From: Paraglaciecola mesophila KMM 241
GTDB lineage: Bacteria > Pseudomonadota > Gammaproteobacteria > Enterobacterales > Alteromonadaceae
NCBI RefSeq assembly: GCF_000315015.1
Contig: NZ_BAEP01000077.1
Span: forward strand, 1 to 64,000
Length of the DNA: 64,000 bases
Direction: 5' to 3'
Part shown: positions 25,371-34,026 of the stretch, in pieces
Numbering within the stretch: position 1 is the first letter of the stretch
How the letters are laid out: each line of letters opens with the position of its first letter
The notes under the pieces: generated by a model
Databases searched by the model: none
Seen by the model: only the letters and a program-made list of their open reading frames with translations
Told to the model about the DNA's origin: nothing
Made by a program: the position numbers and the translations under genes

Positions 25371-28300
25371 TTAAAACTTCTTGTTTAAGGTCATGTACAA
25401 GTAGCGCCCTGCTGAAGAGTGAACACTGCTTTCATAGCCAAATGTGCCAGAGGTGAAAGGTGGTTCTTTGTCACCAATATTACGTGCACCTACGGTTAGT
25501 TTGGTGTTGTCTAGCAAGCTATTCTGTTCTTTGAACGAGTACGAAGCGTAGGCATCAACTGTAGACCAATCGTCGATTTGTTGATAAATCAAATCACCGG
25601 CATCATCAAAGTAAGATAAGAAGACGTTTTCTAGCTCGCTGATGTATTTGTACTTAACCCCAGCGCCCCAGTTGTCTTTTTGCCACTTAATGCCGATATT
25701 GCTGCGCCATTCGGGGCGACCATTTTTAGTGAGTAAATCACCAGCTGAACCAGGGATACCAACCGATTCACCATTAAATAGCACCGCTTCGTTACCACTT
25801 TCTTGGGCAGAGACGACCTGCTGAGTGACGGAGTCTAATCCTTGGTCGAACTGGGTTAAATTCGCGGCATTGGCGGTGAAGGTGAAATTGCCTAATTCAG
25901 TATTCATCTTGTAAAAAATGCTGTAATCGACGCCTTTAATTTCACGAGGCAGCAGGTTGGTATAGTCATTCGTAACATACAAAATTTCATTGTTTTCATC
26001 ACGAATAACGTTGGTATTGCTGCCACCATTGGCACGAAGTAGCGTATCGTACAAAATCTGTGTTTGACTGCTTAAAATTCCTACTACGTCTTTTTGCTTT
26101 ATGTGCCACCAGTCTGCGGTTAACGTTAGGTTTTTCATGGGGGTAAACACAATGCCAGCAAAGGTGTTGGTGCTGGTTTCAGGTTTTAAATCATCGCTAC
26201 CATTACGAATTTCAAGGGTGCCTTGGCGAATGCCTGATATAGGATCAGAGCGGGTGTTTGAACGTGATACGTCAACCGCGGTCGTTTGCGGTAACCCCGG
26301 GGCTTTAAAGCCTTCGGCATAGGCAGCACGAAGCTGAACCATGTCATTAACTTGCCAAGCGAGGGATATTTTTGGCTTGGTAATATCACCTACGTCAGAA
26401 AAGCGTTCATAACGAGCAGCCAATTGCATGTTTAAGCTTTTTACCAGAGGTAAATCCGCTAGCAAAGGCACAGCAAATTCTACATACGTTGAAAACACAT
26501 TACGACTCCCAGAAGAATCTGGCGTTGGGCTACTGCCTAGCACTGTACTGGCAAGAGCCGATGGATTGCCGGTGACCACATCAATAAAACTGTCAGTGCC
26601 ATTTAGTGCATCACTGCGGGCGTCAGAAAAACTTTCGTAGCGGTATTCGATACCCACTGCCATGCCGACGTCCCCAGCGGGTAACGCGAAAATGTCAGGG
26701 CGGGATATTTTAAAGTCATACAGGGCGAGCTCGGTTTCTGATTCGCGCTCGATATTAAACATAAAGCTATCAATAACATCTTGGTCGTTACCTGTGTCAT
26801 CGCCAATGTTTGGTAAGGTTAAGCTGCCACCGTTAAACAGGTCATAGGCTGTGCTTTGATCCGTGCTGTTCACTGCTTGCTGAAACAAAGTAGTATTCAC
26901 TCGATTCGCCGAGTCTAGGGTATGCGCTTTTGAATAAAGCAGTGCGGTGTCCCAATCCCAATCTTGATAGTAACCTCGTATACCAGTTAATAAGCGGTAG
27001 GAGTAATCTTCAACATTGATCTTACGCGGTCCTGTATCAATAGGGCGATAGCGTCTAACGGTAATGTCTTCGCCGAATGGATTGTAAAATGCATCACTGG
27101 CGACAGTGAAGCGCTGAGCTGTTAAGTTTCCGCTTTGTTCGCGCAGGCGGTCAGCTTCAGCTTGGTAATACAGAGCTTCGCCATACAATTCGACTTCATC
27201 GGTCAGGTTATGGGTGAGTAATGCATATAAATTCACGCGACTCACTTCTGAGCTTAATGAGCGTTCTGAATTTGAATCGTAACGCAACTCACGATCTAAG
27301 CTGCCGCCGTCTGCGCATATGCCATTGCCAAGCGCTACTTCACACCCATCGAATGTATCTGGCTGAATGTGAAATGTGCCTAGGCTGTCTGAGCTTAACT
27401 CTGCCCAAGGCGTTGAAGTAGTGCGACCATCTAGCGAAGTATTGCCGACAAATTCAGGGTTCAAACCTGGATAATTACGGGTATCTGAACTGGCTGCATA
27501 TTCTCGCTCAGATGCCATGAGCATGTCTTGCTCATACACGCTCGCGCTGAGTGTCAGGTGGGTTTGTTCGTTGTTAAAAAACCAGCCGCCAGAGCCAGAC
27601 AAATTGAAGGTGTCTTTGTCAGTGCCATCATTTTTACCGTACTGGAACTGCAAGTCGCCACCGGTGTTTTTGTCTTTAAGAACATAATTAATAACGCCCG
27701 CTATGGCATCTGTACCGTATATTGCAGCGGCACCGTCGCGTAATACTTCGACGCGTTTAAGGCCGCGTACAGGTAGGGCATTTGAGTTGACTGTGGTAAC
27801 GGGCACTAAGTCTTCTGCTTGGGTACCTGGGTGCAATACTAAGCGCCGGCCGTTTAACAGAGTTAAGCTATAACCCGTACCTATACCGCGCAGATTGACT
27901 GAGGACACATCGCCACGGGCATCGTTTACACCGCCCACAACTCGCTCACTGTTAAAGCTGACTTCTCCTTGCTGGGGCAATTCGGCCAGCAAATCTGCAC
28001 CGCTAGTAATGCCTAAATCCTCGAAGTCTTCTGCACTGAATGTGCTGATAGGCAATGCGCCAGAGTCTTGGTTAACGCGGATATTTGAGCCCACAACTTT
28101 GATGCGCTCAACACTGGCTTCGCCGTCAGCCTTTTTTGCTGGTGTACCTGCCGCGCTTTTTACTGGCTCAATAGGTGCTATAGGTGCAATAGTATCTTGC
28201 GTACTGGAGCTTGATGAGGTGCTCTTGCTTTTGTCGCGAATGATAAACGTACCCGCAGAGCGTTTGACGAACTCTAATGAGGTGTTTTCAAGTAAAATCT

Positions 28301-28547
28301 TTAAGGCTTCTTCTACCGTTAGCGTGGCTGATATTCCGCGAGTAGTAATGTTTGGGGTTATGGCAGAAGAAAACAAAATTTGCGTTTCACTTTCCTCGGC
28401 GAGTTCGAGTAATGCCGCAGCGAGTTTTTGTGCGGGTATGTCAATGTTTTGTTGCTGTGTTTGAGCTGCAAAACTGCTCCCTGTTTGCAGCATGAGCATA
28501 ATGCTGCAAGCGAGGGAGCTGCGTTTAAACGACTGATGTAATTTCAT
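25371..28547 (-). CDS. TonB-dependent receptor with STN signalling domain
   Basis: A receptor of 1058 residues from the ATG at 28547, chosen because AGAGG precedes it and a signal peptide follows (ending SFAAQ). The secretin/TonB N-terminal (STN) domain spans about residues 35-105 (NIDIPAQKLAAALLELAEES). A Ser/Pro-rich linker, the plug (with SVNLRGIGTGYSLTLLNGRR and the VLRDGAAAIYGTDAIAGVIN motif) and a 22-strand barrel ending in LYMTLNKKF follow. The STN domain marks a transducer that contacts FecR to activate the ECF sigma factor, and both are encoded upstream. The downstream peptidases suggest a peptide or amide ligand rather than a siderophore; this is inference. Confidence 0.92.
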   Translation of the reverse strand: MKLHQSFKRSSLACSIMLMLQTGSSFAAQTQQQNIDIPAQKLAAALLELAEESETQILFSSAITPNITTRGISATLTVEEALKILLENTSLEFVKRSAGTFIIRDKSKSTSSSSSTQDTIAPIAPIEPVKSAAGTPAKKADGEASVERIKVVGSNIRVNQDSGALPISTFSAEDFEDLGITSGADLLAELPQQGEVSFNSERVVGGVNDARGDVSSVNLRGIGTGYSLTLLNGRRLVLHPGTQAEDLVPVTTVNSNALPVRGLKRVEVLRDGAAAIYGTDAIAGVINYVLKDKNTGGDLQFQYGKNDGTDKDTFNLSGSGGWFFNNEQTHLTLSASVYEQDMLMASEREYAASSDTRNYPGLNPEFVGNTSLDGRTTSTPWAELSSDSLGTFHIQPDTFDGCEVALGNGICADGGSLDRELRYDSNSERSLSSEVSRVNLYALLTHNLTDEVELYGEALYYQAEADRLREQSGNLTAQRFTVASDAFYNPFGEDITVRRYRPIDTGPRKINVEDYSYRLLTGIRGYYQDWDWDTALLYSKAHTLDSANRVNTTLFQQAVNSTDQSTAYDLFNGGSLTLPNIGDDTGNDQDVIDSFMFNIERESETELALYDFKISRPDIFALPAGDVGMAVGIEYRYESFSDARSDALNGTDSFIDVVTGNPSALASTVLGSSPTPDSSGSRNVFSTYVEFAVPLLADLPLVKSLNMQLAARYERFSDVGDITKPKISLAWQVNDMVQLRAAYAEGFKAPGLPQTTAVDVSRSNTRSDPISGIRQGTLEIRNGSDDLKPETSTNTFAGIVFTPMKNLTLTADWWHIKQKDVVGILSSQTQILYDTLLRANGGSNTNVIRDENNEILYVTNDYTNLLPREIKGVDYSIFYKMNTELGNFTFTANAANLTQFDQGLDSVTQQVVSAQESGNEAVLFNGESVGIPGSAGDLLTKNGRPEWRSNIGIKWQKDNWGAGVKYKYISELENVFLSYFDDAGDLIYQQIDDWSTVDAYASYSFKEQNSLLDNTKLTVGARNIGDKEPPFTSGTFGYESSVHSSAGRYLYMTLNKKF

Positions 28548-28591
28548 ATGTGTGCCTCTATTATTATTAGAAATGACTGTTCCTATTAGAG

Positions 28592-28618
28592 GTATACGCA
28601 AGGCAGTAAATGATCCTC
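28592..28618 (-). promoter_or_regulatory. Candidate ECF-sigma promoter of the receptor gene
   Basis: The minus strand reads GAGG, 13 bases, then TTGCGTATAC. The same two blocks with identical spacing stand before the sigma gene at 30225-30251. The CGTATA part resembles an ECF -10 element and GAGG a -35 element. The site lies about 45-70 bp before the receptor ATG. It probably makes the receptor a target of the sigma factor. Confidence 0.65.
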
Positions 28619-28633
28619 CACAAAAAGTGAAAA

Positions 28634-29626
28634 TTAGTTTCTTGCGCTCAATTCTATGTACTCAGGATAGCGGTCAATCTCAACAGGTAGCGCTGCTTCT
28701 AGGGCGGACAAAATACTGTCTCCGTCTTTTAACTTAAATACCCCACTTATTTTTAGTTTGCCAAGAGCTCGATTTTGAAGGGTGATTTTCTTCAAGCGAT
28801 AGCGATTAAATTCAGTGATAACATTCCCCAGCGGTTCATTGTTGAAACGAAATATCCCTTGTCGCCATTGTTGGTTGGCCAGCACTTCCTTAGAGGTTAC
28901 ATGGGTAATTACTTCACTGGTGCCGTTAAAAGCGCCGACCGAGCCTGCGGGGAGAAGGGTTTCTGCATCTTCAAAATCTATAGGCTCACGTGAAGGTATA
29001 GACGATGACAGTATTGCTACTAAACCTTCTGTCACCGATACTTTTAACGTTGCATCAGACTTTCGCACATTAAATTTTGTACCAATGACACGAATGGTTT
29101 TCTCGCCGGTGTTAATGCTAAATATCCGATTTTCGTTTTTCGCTACATCAAAAAACGCTTCGCCGCGCTCTAACCATACTCGGCGCTGTTGACCCGTGAA
29201 ATCTATTCTAATCGCACTGTCGGTGTTGAGTGTTACGACACTGCCATCAGGCAAGCCCACCGTACTTAATTCACCTACGGCAGTGTGATAGATATTTGGC
29301 TTAGGGATAGACGCTTGATACAACGGCGCGGGGGCTGGGTTAGCTAAATACCACATCGCTAGCACGCTACACATTAAGCTTGCAGCAATGCCCGTTAACC
29401 AGTAAGCGTTTTTCTTTTTCTTCTTTGGTTGTGCAGTTTGAAACAGTTGATTGCTGGCGTCCCAAATGGCAAGCATAGAGTCAAACTCCTGCTGGTGCTC
29501 AGGAGACCTATCGCACCAAGCGTAAATTTGCATTTCTTCTTCCGCACTAAGCTCACCTGAATACAACCGGGCTACGTAAGTCGCTGCCTGCTTTTGTATT
29601 ACTTCTTGATTCATATTGCTATTCAT
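28634..29626 (-). CDS. FecR-family anti-sigma/regulator
   Basis: A 330-residue FecR-type transmembrane regulator. An N-terminal cytoplasmic DUF4880-like region (about residues 10-55, with YSGELSAEEEMQIYAWCDRSPEHQQEF) is followed by one transmembrane helix (about 75-92). The periplasmic FecR domain includes VGELSTVGLPDGSVVTLNTDSAIRI. A final STN-like domain (about 250-330) contacts the receptor. It converts ligand binding at the receptor into release or activation of the sigma factor. Its start overlaps the sigma gene by 4 bp, and it lies 86 bp upstream of the receptor gene, in the standard order. Confidence 0.93.
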   Translation of the reverse strand: MNSNMNQEVIQKQAATYVARLYSGELSAEEEMQIYAWCDRSPEHQQEFDSMLAIWDASNQLFQTAQPKKKKKNAYWLTGIAASLMCSVLAMWYLANPAPAPLYQASIPKPNIYHTAVGELSTVGLPDGSVVTLNTDSAIRIDFTGQQRRVWLERGEAFFDVAKNENRIFSINTGEKTIRVIGTKFNVRKSDATLKVSVTEGLVAILSSSIPSREPIDFEDAETLLPAGSVGAFNGTSEVITHVTSKEVLANQQWRQGIFRFNNEPLGNVITEFNRYRLKKITLQNRALGKLKISGVFKLKDGDSILSALEAALPVEIDRYPEYIELSARN

Positions 29627-30192
29627 ACGGGAGATACCTTCACTCTGATGGCAAGTAACGCCGCTGAAATGTACTTTTCTACTGTGCTGACTGATACACC
29701 TAATGCGTCACTGATTTCCCGGTAACTCATGCCTTCTACTCTGTTTAACATAAATGCCTGTTTGTGGCTGGTTTTAATCTCTGCTAATGCCGTCTCTATT
29801 TCCCGCAACTGCTTTCTGTTTTGCAGTGCTCGCTCCGGAGAAAATAAGGATGAAAAAATAGCCGTGTCTTGATCGCTTATATGGGCGTCTTTGCAGCGCA
29901 CTTTAGCGCGGCGGTCACGGTCGATTAATATATGGGTGGCAATTTGAAATAGATAATTACGCACGGTATCCATTCTACCTGACAGTTTTTGAGGTAAATC
30001 GTCGAGCTTCAACAGGCGCTCATATACTTCTTGCATAACATCTTCACAATCGTTTTCACTCAATCGTGAACGTACACGAATAAACCGGCGCAATGCACTG
30101 CCATATTCATCGTACAGTTGTTTTACTAGCTGGCTGTTTTCATCTCTGGCAATGAGCTGCTTTTTTGCTCGATGTAGTTGGATGACTTTCAC
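29623..30192 (-). CDS. ECF sigma factor, FecI-like
   Basis: A 189-residue extracytoplasmic-function sigma factor. Region 2 spans about residues 25-100 (LRRFIRVRSRLSENDCEDVMQEVYERL and RDRRAKVR), and region 4 about 125-185 (AFMLNRVEGMSYREISDALGVSVSTVEKYI). The start is GTG at 30192. Coupling to FecR and the TonB receptor defines a cell-surface signalling unit. A promoter-like motif about 33 bp upstream matches the one before the receptor, suggesting autoregulation. Confidence 0.93.
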   Translation of the reverse strand: MKVIQLHRAKKQLIARDENSQLVKQLYDEYGSALRRFIRVRSRLSENDCEDVMQEVYERLLKLDDLPQKLSGRMDTVRNYLFQIATHILIDRDRRAKVRCKDAHISDQDTAIFSSLFSPERALQNRKQLREIETALAEIKTSHKQAFMLNRVEGMSYREISDALGVSVSTVEKYISAALLAIRVKVSPV

Positions 30193-30224
30193 GCCTTACC
30201 CATTAAATAATCTCATGTTACTAC

Positions 30225-30251
30225 GTATACGCAACGAAATTAAAATACCTC
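30225..30251 (-). promoter_or_regulatory. Candidate autoregulated ECF-sigma promoter
   Basis: The minus strand reads GAGG, 13 bases, then TTGCGTATAC, identical in block sequence and spacing to the motif at 28592-28618 before the receptor. The -10-like block is about 33 bp upstream of the sigma gene's GTG. The N13 sequences differ, which points to selection on the two blocks rather than a recent duplication. Confidence 0.65.
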
Positions 30252-30363
30252 AATAAATCTCGGAATTACTTTTCTATTCGATGCAAAAATATTGATACTT
30301 TTACGCTAGGATAGGTCCACTCAGTGCAGCGCGATCTAACGATTAATCTACTAGGATGAGCAA

Positions 30364-30906
30364 ATGAGCGATGAAATAAAGACATTAACCAGCACGGTTG
30401 TTTATGAAAATAAATGGATGCGCTTAAAAGAAGATGAAATTCGCCGCAGCAGTGGCAACGAAGGAATTTATAGTGTGGTTGAAAAACCCGACTTTGTTGT
30501 GATTTTAGCTGTTCAAGACGGTTTTATTCATTTAGTTGAACAATATCGCTATCCCATTAAAAAACGCTGTTGGGAATTACCCCAAGGCGCGTGGGAGGAA
30601 AACCCTGACGCTGACCACGCATTATTAGCAGCTGGGGAATTAAAAGAGGAAACTGGGTTGGTAGCAAACAAAATGCATTATCTGGGGGAGCAGTACTTAG
30701 CTTATGGATTTTGCAATCAGATGTACCATATCTATCTTGCCACTGATCTTACCTTTACCGAAATCAATTTGGATCCAGAGGAAGAGGGGCTAATCTCCAA
30801 AAAGGTGCGACTAACTGAGTTCGAACAAATGATTTTATCTGGTGAAATTAAAGACGCATCTACGGTGAATGCTTACGGGTTGGCCAAACTAAAAGGAATG
30901 CTTTAA
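30364..30906 (+). CDS. NUDIX hydrolase
   Basis: A 180-residue NUDIX pyrophosphohydrolase. The Nudix box is seen as GAWEENPDADHALLAAGELKEETG around residues 77-100. Compared with the canonical G-x5-E-x7-R-E-U-x-E-E-x-G-U it has two extra residues, and Gly replaces the Arg before Glu-Leu. The subfamily with a PQG(x)WE entry is one I associate with nucleoside-diphosphate-sugar or ADP-ribose hydrolases. The metal-binding E-L-K-E-E core is intact. It is divergent from the ECF sigma gene, but a functional link is not implied. Confidence 0.85.
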   Translation: MSDEIKTLTSTVVYENKWMRLKEDEIRRSSGNEGIYSVVEKPDFVVILAVQDGFIHLVEQYRYPIKKRCWELPQGAWEENPDADHALLAAGELKEETGLVANKMHYLGEQYLAYGFCNQMYHIYLATDLTFTEINLDPEEEGLISKKVRLTEFEQMILSGEIKDASTVNAYGLAKLKGML

Positions 30907-30983
30907 TTTAAATGGGCTAAATAACTTCTTTGCGATCACGTTTGAGATATCTCGCTAGGCGCTTTGATTGCGTCAAAAAAATC

Positions 30984-31014
30984 TTGACCTAAAGTGGACT
31001 TTAAGTGTCATGAT
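30984..31014 (+). promoter_or_regulatory. MerR-type promoter before thiopurine methyltransferase
   Basis: -35 TTGACC (30984-30989) and -10-like CATGAT (31009-31014) are 19 bp apart. The spacer region carries the dyad CCTAAAGT-GG-ACTTTAAG (30988-31005, one mismatch per arm). A too-long 19-bp spacer with a centred dyad is the hallmark of MerR-family-activated promoters. No MerR gene is present in this window. The downstream gene is the methyltransferase at 31117. Confidence 0.65.
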
Positions 31015-31116
31015 GGTGTTTGTTTTATTCATAAGAATGTATGAAGGTTGTATAACGTTTTTACAAAGTATTGATAAGAAGTAGCAAGACTATTTAAGCG
31101 AAGTAATGGAGAAAAT

Positions 31117-31779
31117 ATGCAAGCAAGTTATTGGCATGAGAAGTGGCAAAAAGGTGAGACTGCTTTTCATCAATTTAAAGGGAGCCCTTTGTTAAAGGCA
31201 CATTTTTCTGAGTTAGGATTACCTAAGTTGAGCCGTCTATTGGTGCCTCTGTGCGGTAAAACCAGAGATATTGCTTGGCTTGTTGCACATGGCCATCATG
31301 TGGTTGCCGCCGAGTTGCATGAGCCCGCTGTTATTCAACTGTTTAACGATATGGAAATTGAGCCCAAGGTCATGCATTTAGGTGAATTTGACCTCATTCA
31401 TTATCAGGCAATAGTCGACGAGCTGAGAATTGATGTGTACGTGGGGGATATTTTTCAACTAAACCCAGCTTTGGTCGGTCGAGTTGATGGGATATACGAT
31501 CGTGCAGCGCTGGTGGCATTGCCATTTGATATGCGTGAAAAGTATACATCACACATGCGCGAATTGACCGGTGCAGCTCCGCAATTATTGATTAGCTTTG
31601 ATTATGAACAACATTTGTTACCTGGCCCACCTTATTGCGTAGATGCTGGTGAAGTTGTCAGCCATTATGGGGAGCACTATGATATTTCGCAGCTAGCAAG
31701 TGAAGATGTAGCGGGAGGGCTAAAAGGTAAGCTAAAGGCGAACGAAGAGGTTTGGTTGTTACAAAAATCTGAGCCGTAA
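31117..31779 (+). CDS. tpm: Thiopurine S-methyltransferase (Tpm family)
   Basis: A 220-residue SAM-dependent methyltransferase. The N-terminal YWHEKWQKGETAFHQFK, the LVPLCGKTRDIAWL nucleotide-binding loop and YDRAALVALPFDMREKYT are diagnostic of the thiopurine/tellurite-resistance methyltransferase family. These enzymes methylate sulfur, selenium or tellurium compounds in the cytoplasm. Length is normal. A MerR-type promoter lies about 105 bp upstream, which suggests induction by a metalloid, thiol or electrophile signal. A GC-rich hairpin follows the stop. It is monocistronic. Confidence 0.92.
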   Translation: MQASYWHEKWQKGETAFHQFKGSPLLKAHFSELGLPKLSRLLVPLCGKTRDIAWLVAHGHHVVAAELHEPAVIQLFNDMEIEPKVMHLGEFDLIHYQAIVDELRIDVYVGDIFQLNPALVGRVDGIYDRAALVALPFDMREKYTSHMRELTGAAPQLLISFDYEQHLLPGPPYCVDAGEVVSHYGEHYDISQLASEDVAGGLKGKLKANEEVWLLQKSEP

Positions 31780-31788
31780 CATGACTCT

Positions 31789-31811
31789 GGGAGCCTTATC
31801 ATAAGGCTCCC
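31789..31811 (+). terminator. Hairpin after tpm
   Basis: GGGAGCCTTAT and ATAAGGCTCCC flank a single base, giving a strong stem, but no long T-run follows on either strand. It probably ends or stabilises the transcripts of the convergent tpm and 31819 genes. Confidence 0.6.
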
Positions 31812-31818
31812 TTGGCAA

Positions 31819-32136
31819 CTAACGATCTAGCGGTTCGAGCACGATGGTTTTAATGGGCTGATTACGCACACAGAGCTTATTGTGAGATATCTTCTGGCAA
31901 TACCCGCTATAGAGCTTGGCCGTTTTATCGCCTGTTTCTTTCACGTATTCACATGATTCACGCAAGGCTTTCTCTGTGCACGCCAGCTGGGCGTCTTTAT
32001 CAATGTGGCCTTCGTGAGCAATGGTTGCTGCCGAAATAGTATATAGCACAGTACATAAAACAGCGATTAACGACCTTGAAACCAGCAGTACCTGATGCAG
32101 AGTCTTTGGTTTTATGTTTACTACTAGATTAGTCAT
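31819..32136 (-). CDS. Small exported Cys-containing protein, unknown function
   Basis: A 105-residue hypothetical protein. Hydrophobic residues about 18-40 form a signal peptide or anchor (ending ISAATIAHEGH). The mature part has four Cys (ACTEK, SCEYV, YCQKI, LCVRN) at spacings that could make two disulfides. A His-Glu-Gly-His segment lies at the mature N-terminus. No family is recognised. Its start overlaps the YHYH lipoprotein stop by 4 bp, so the two are translated together and probably act together in the periplasm. Confidence 0.6.
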   Translation of the reverse strand: MTNLVVNIKPKTLHQVLLVSRSLIAVLCTVLYTISAATIAHEGHIDKDAQLACTEKALRESCEYVKETGDKTAKLYSGYCQKISHNKLCVRNQPIKTIVLEPLDR

Positions 32137-33194
32137 TCGCTACCCAACCATTCGCCTTGCTCGCCGTGAAAACAGCCAATAAACATATTTTCACCTGGGC
32201 TTGCCACATGATAGTGGTAGCCTCTTGCGTCATCCGTGTGACCTCGGCACTCGTCTAAGTCCGTTTCTTCGAAGCCACTGGTGTCTAACATGGCATAAAT
32301 ACTGTAACCGTCCAGTGCGTACCCAATCTGGTTGGCATGTCCATCTTCTTGGTCAACACCAGTAGAGCACCCCGTGGCAGCGTGGTAATGATAGCCATCA
32401 AACGGGTTAATATGTCCACCACAATCGTCAAACGCGGCGATCGTGTAGTTGCTCAATATGGCATCTACGGGGGCTTGGGCCGCTAAGATCACGCCGTTCA
32501 ACGACACCCCCATATTGGCATTGACATAACTGGGGTTAGATAACGGCACTGGTGTAACTGGTAGTAAAACGGTTTCACTCACACCACCGCCGTAATAATC
32601 CAAATCACATTGCACGCAGTAATTTTGATATGCTGGGTCGACATTCGGTCGAGCAGCGGCTTCGCATGCCTCTTGAGTATCAGTGATATTTACTTCACCT
32701 GTGCTCAAATCATATAGCTGCCAGCCATCACCGTAAAGCTGGTCTAAATTACTGATAAATTCACCGTCTATGTCATACACCTCACCAGAGCCATCAAACC
32801 AAATACCCCCTTGGGAGGCATCAGAGGTGATTGTGGGTGGGCAAAATGGGCCTATTTCGTCAACGGCGGGCTCGCCCGCTAGAGTAATGCGATAACAGGT
32901 TGTTTGAGTACCGCCCGATAATGTGCAGCTTTGTGTTGTGATGGACTCGACAACCGCATCGTCGAAGAAGAATAAGTCGCTAGCAACAACTGTTGTATCG
33001 GTTTGTGTTTCGCTATCGTTGTCAGCGTCAGCGTCAGCGTCAGTGTCAGTGTCAGTGTCAGTGTCCGAGCCGGAGCTAGTGGTTGCGCTATCGCTCGTTG
33101 TATCCGTTTGTGTGTCGCTGCCGCCGCACGCATAGAGTGTCAATGCTAGAGTGAATAGCAAAATAAGATGGGTGTTGCCTAGGGTCGTATTCAT
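32133..33194 (-). CDS. YHYH-domain lipoprotein
   Basis: A 353-residue lipoprotein (lipobox LYACGG near residue 22). A Ser/Thr/Asp-rich linker (about 24-68) has an alternating Asp-Thr/Asp-Ala run coded by a hexanucleotide repeat. The body carries the paired signature of YHYH proteins (DGYHYHAATGC and RGYHYHVASPG near residues 270 and 325), plus CGGHINPFDG and ECRGHTDD. His and Cys clusters suggest metal binding, but the function of the family is not established to my knowledge. It overlaps the small downstream gene. The OmpR-type two-component system lies 136 bp upstream on the same strand and may control it. Confidence 0.85.
   Translation of the reverse strand: MNTTLGNTHLILLFTLALTLYACGGSDTQTDTTSDSATTSSGSDTDTDTDTDADADADNDSETQTDTTVVASDLFFFDDAVVESITTQSCTLSGGTQTTCYRITLAGEPAVDEIGPFCPPTITSDASQGGIWFDGSGEVYDIDGEFISNLDQLYGDGWQLYDLSTGEVNITDTQEACEAAARPNVDPAYQNYCVQCDLDYYGGGVSETVLLPVTPVPLSNPSYVNANMGVSLNGVILAAQAPVDAILSNYTIAAFDDCGGHINPFDGYHYHAATGCSTGVDQEDGHANQIGYALDGYSIYAMLDTSGFEETDLDECRGHTDDARGYHYHVASPGENMFIGCFHGEQGEWLGSE
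33021..33062. repeat. Seven-copy hexanucleotide repeat in YHYH gene
   Basis: Three GTCAGC followed by four GTCAGT units run without gaps on the plus strand. In the coding (minus) direction they give (Asp-Thr)4(Asp-Ala)3 in the surface linker. Copy-number change would lengthen or shorten the linker by two residues without a frameshift. Confidence 0.95.
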
Positions 33195-33330
33195 GGCTTG
33201 TCTTTTTTTGTTAACCAGCTCTCACTGTAAAAAAATAAAACGCAGAAACGGTGCAGTTATTAAGGATTTAGTGCGCAAAACGAGGTGTTGCGTGCTAACA
33301 GACTTTGCTGCGTGTTCGGCAATATGCCTT

Positions 33331-34026
33331 TTACATCAGTTTATAACCAACGCCATAGACAGACTGCAAAATAGGTTGCGGGTCATTAGCAAGTGCGACT
33401 TTATTGCGCAGGTTTTTCATGTGGCTGTCGATAGTACGATTGCTCACAATTCTGGCGTCTTCATAACAACTCTGCATCAGACTCTCTCTAGAAAAAACCT
33501 TACCTGGTCGACTCATCAGTGTTTTGAGCAGGCGAAACTCAACGGGGGTAAGCTCGGTCACTTGCTCATTGATGACACACTCAAAGCGCTCAATGTTCAA
33601 GCTGATATGTTTGAAGGTTAAAATACTTGTGTTAAATGAAGATGAGGGCGCTGTAAGGGCGGATCTGCGCAAAATGGCTTGTATTCGCGCTACTACTTCT
33701 CGCGGCGAAAAAGGTTTACAAACATAGTCGTCAGCACCGAAACCCAAACCCATCAACCGGTCAATTTCATCTACCCTAGCGGTGAGCATAATAATCGGCA
33801 CTTGCGAAAATTTGCGCACGTCCTTGCATATGCTTAAACCGTCTTTACCGGGTAGCATTAAATCGAGGATGACGCAGTCAGGCGTTTTCGTTCTGATGGC
33901 ATCTTCCGCTTCATCACCACTATGAATGACCTGTGTGGCAAAGCCTTCTATGGTCAGAAAATCGACCAGTATCTGGGCGATTTTGGGCTCATCTTCTACG
34001 ATCAGTATCTGTTGTTGACTGCTCAT
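33331..34026 (-). CDS. OmpR-family response regulator
   Basis: A 231-residue two-component response regulator. The receiver (about 6-120) has the acidic pair in VEDEPKIA, the phospho-acceptor Asp in CVILDLMLPGKDG, and Thr/Lys in MLTAR and CKPFSP. A winged-helix effector domain (about 135-230) ends in the typical VYGVGYKL. It resembles BaeR. Its start overlaps the kinase stop by 4 bp. The linked YHYH lipoprotein and the small Pro-rich proteins across the kinase may form its regulon. Confidence 0.93.
   Translation of the reverse strand: MSSQQQILIVEDEPKIAQILVDFLTIEGFATQVIHSGDEAEDAIRTKTPDCVILDLMLPGKDGLSICKDVRKFSQVPIIMLTARVDEIDRLMGLGFGADDYVCKPFSPREVVARIQAILRRSALTAPSSSFNTSILTFKHISLNIERFECVINEQVTELTPVEFRLLKTLMSRPGKVFSRESLMQSCYEDARIVSNRTIDSHMKNLRNKVALANDPQPILQSVYGVGYKLM

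Noticed and set aside
32923-33135. Plus-strand Ser-rich frame
   Set aside because: It is the antisense reading of the hexanucleotide repeat in the YHYH gene.
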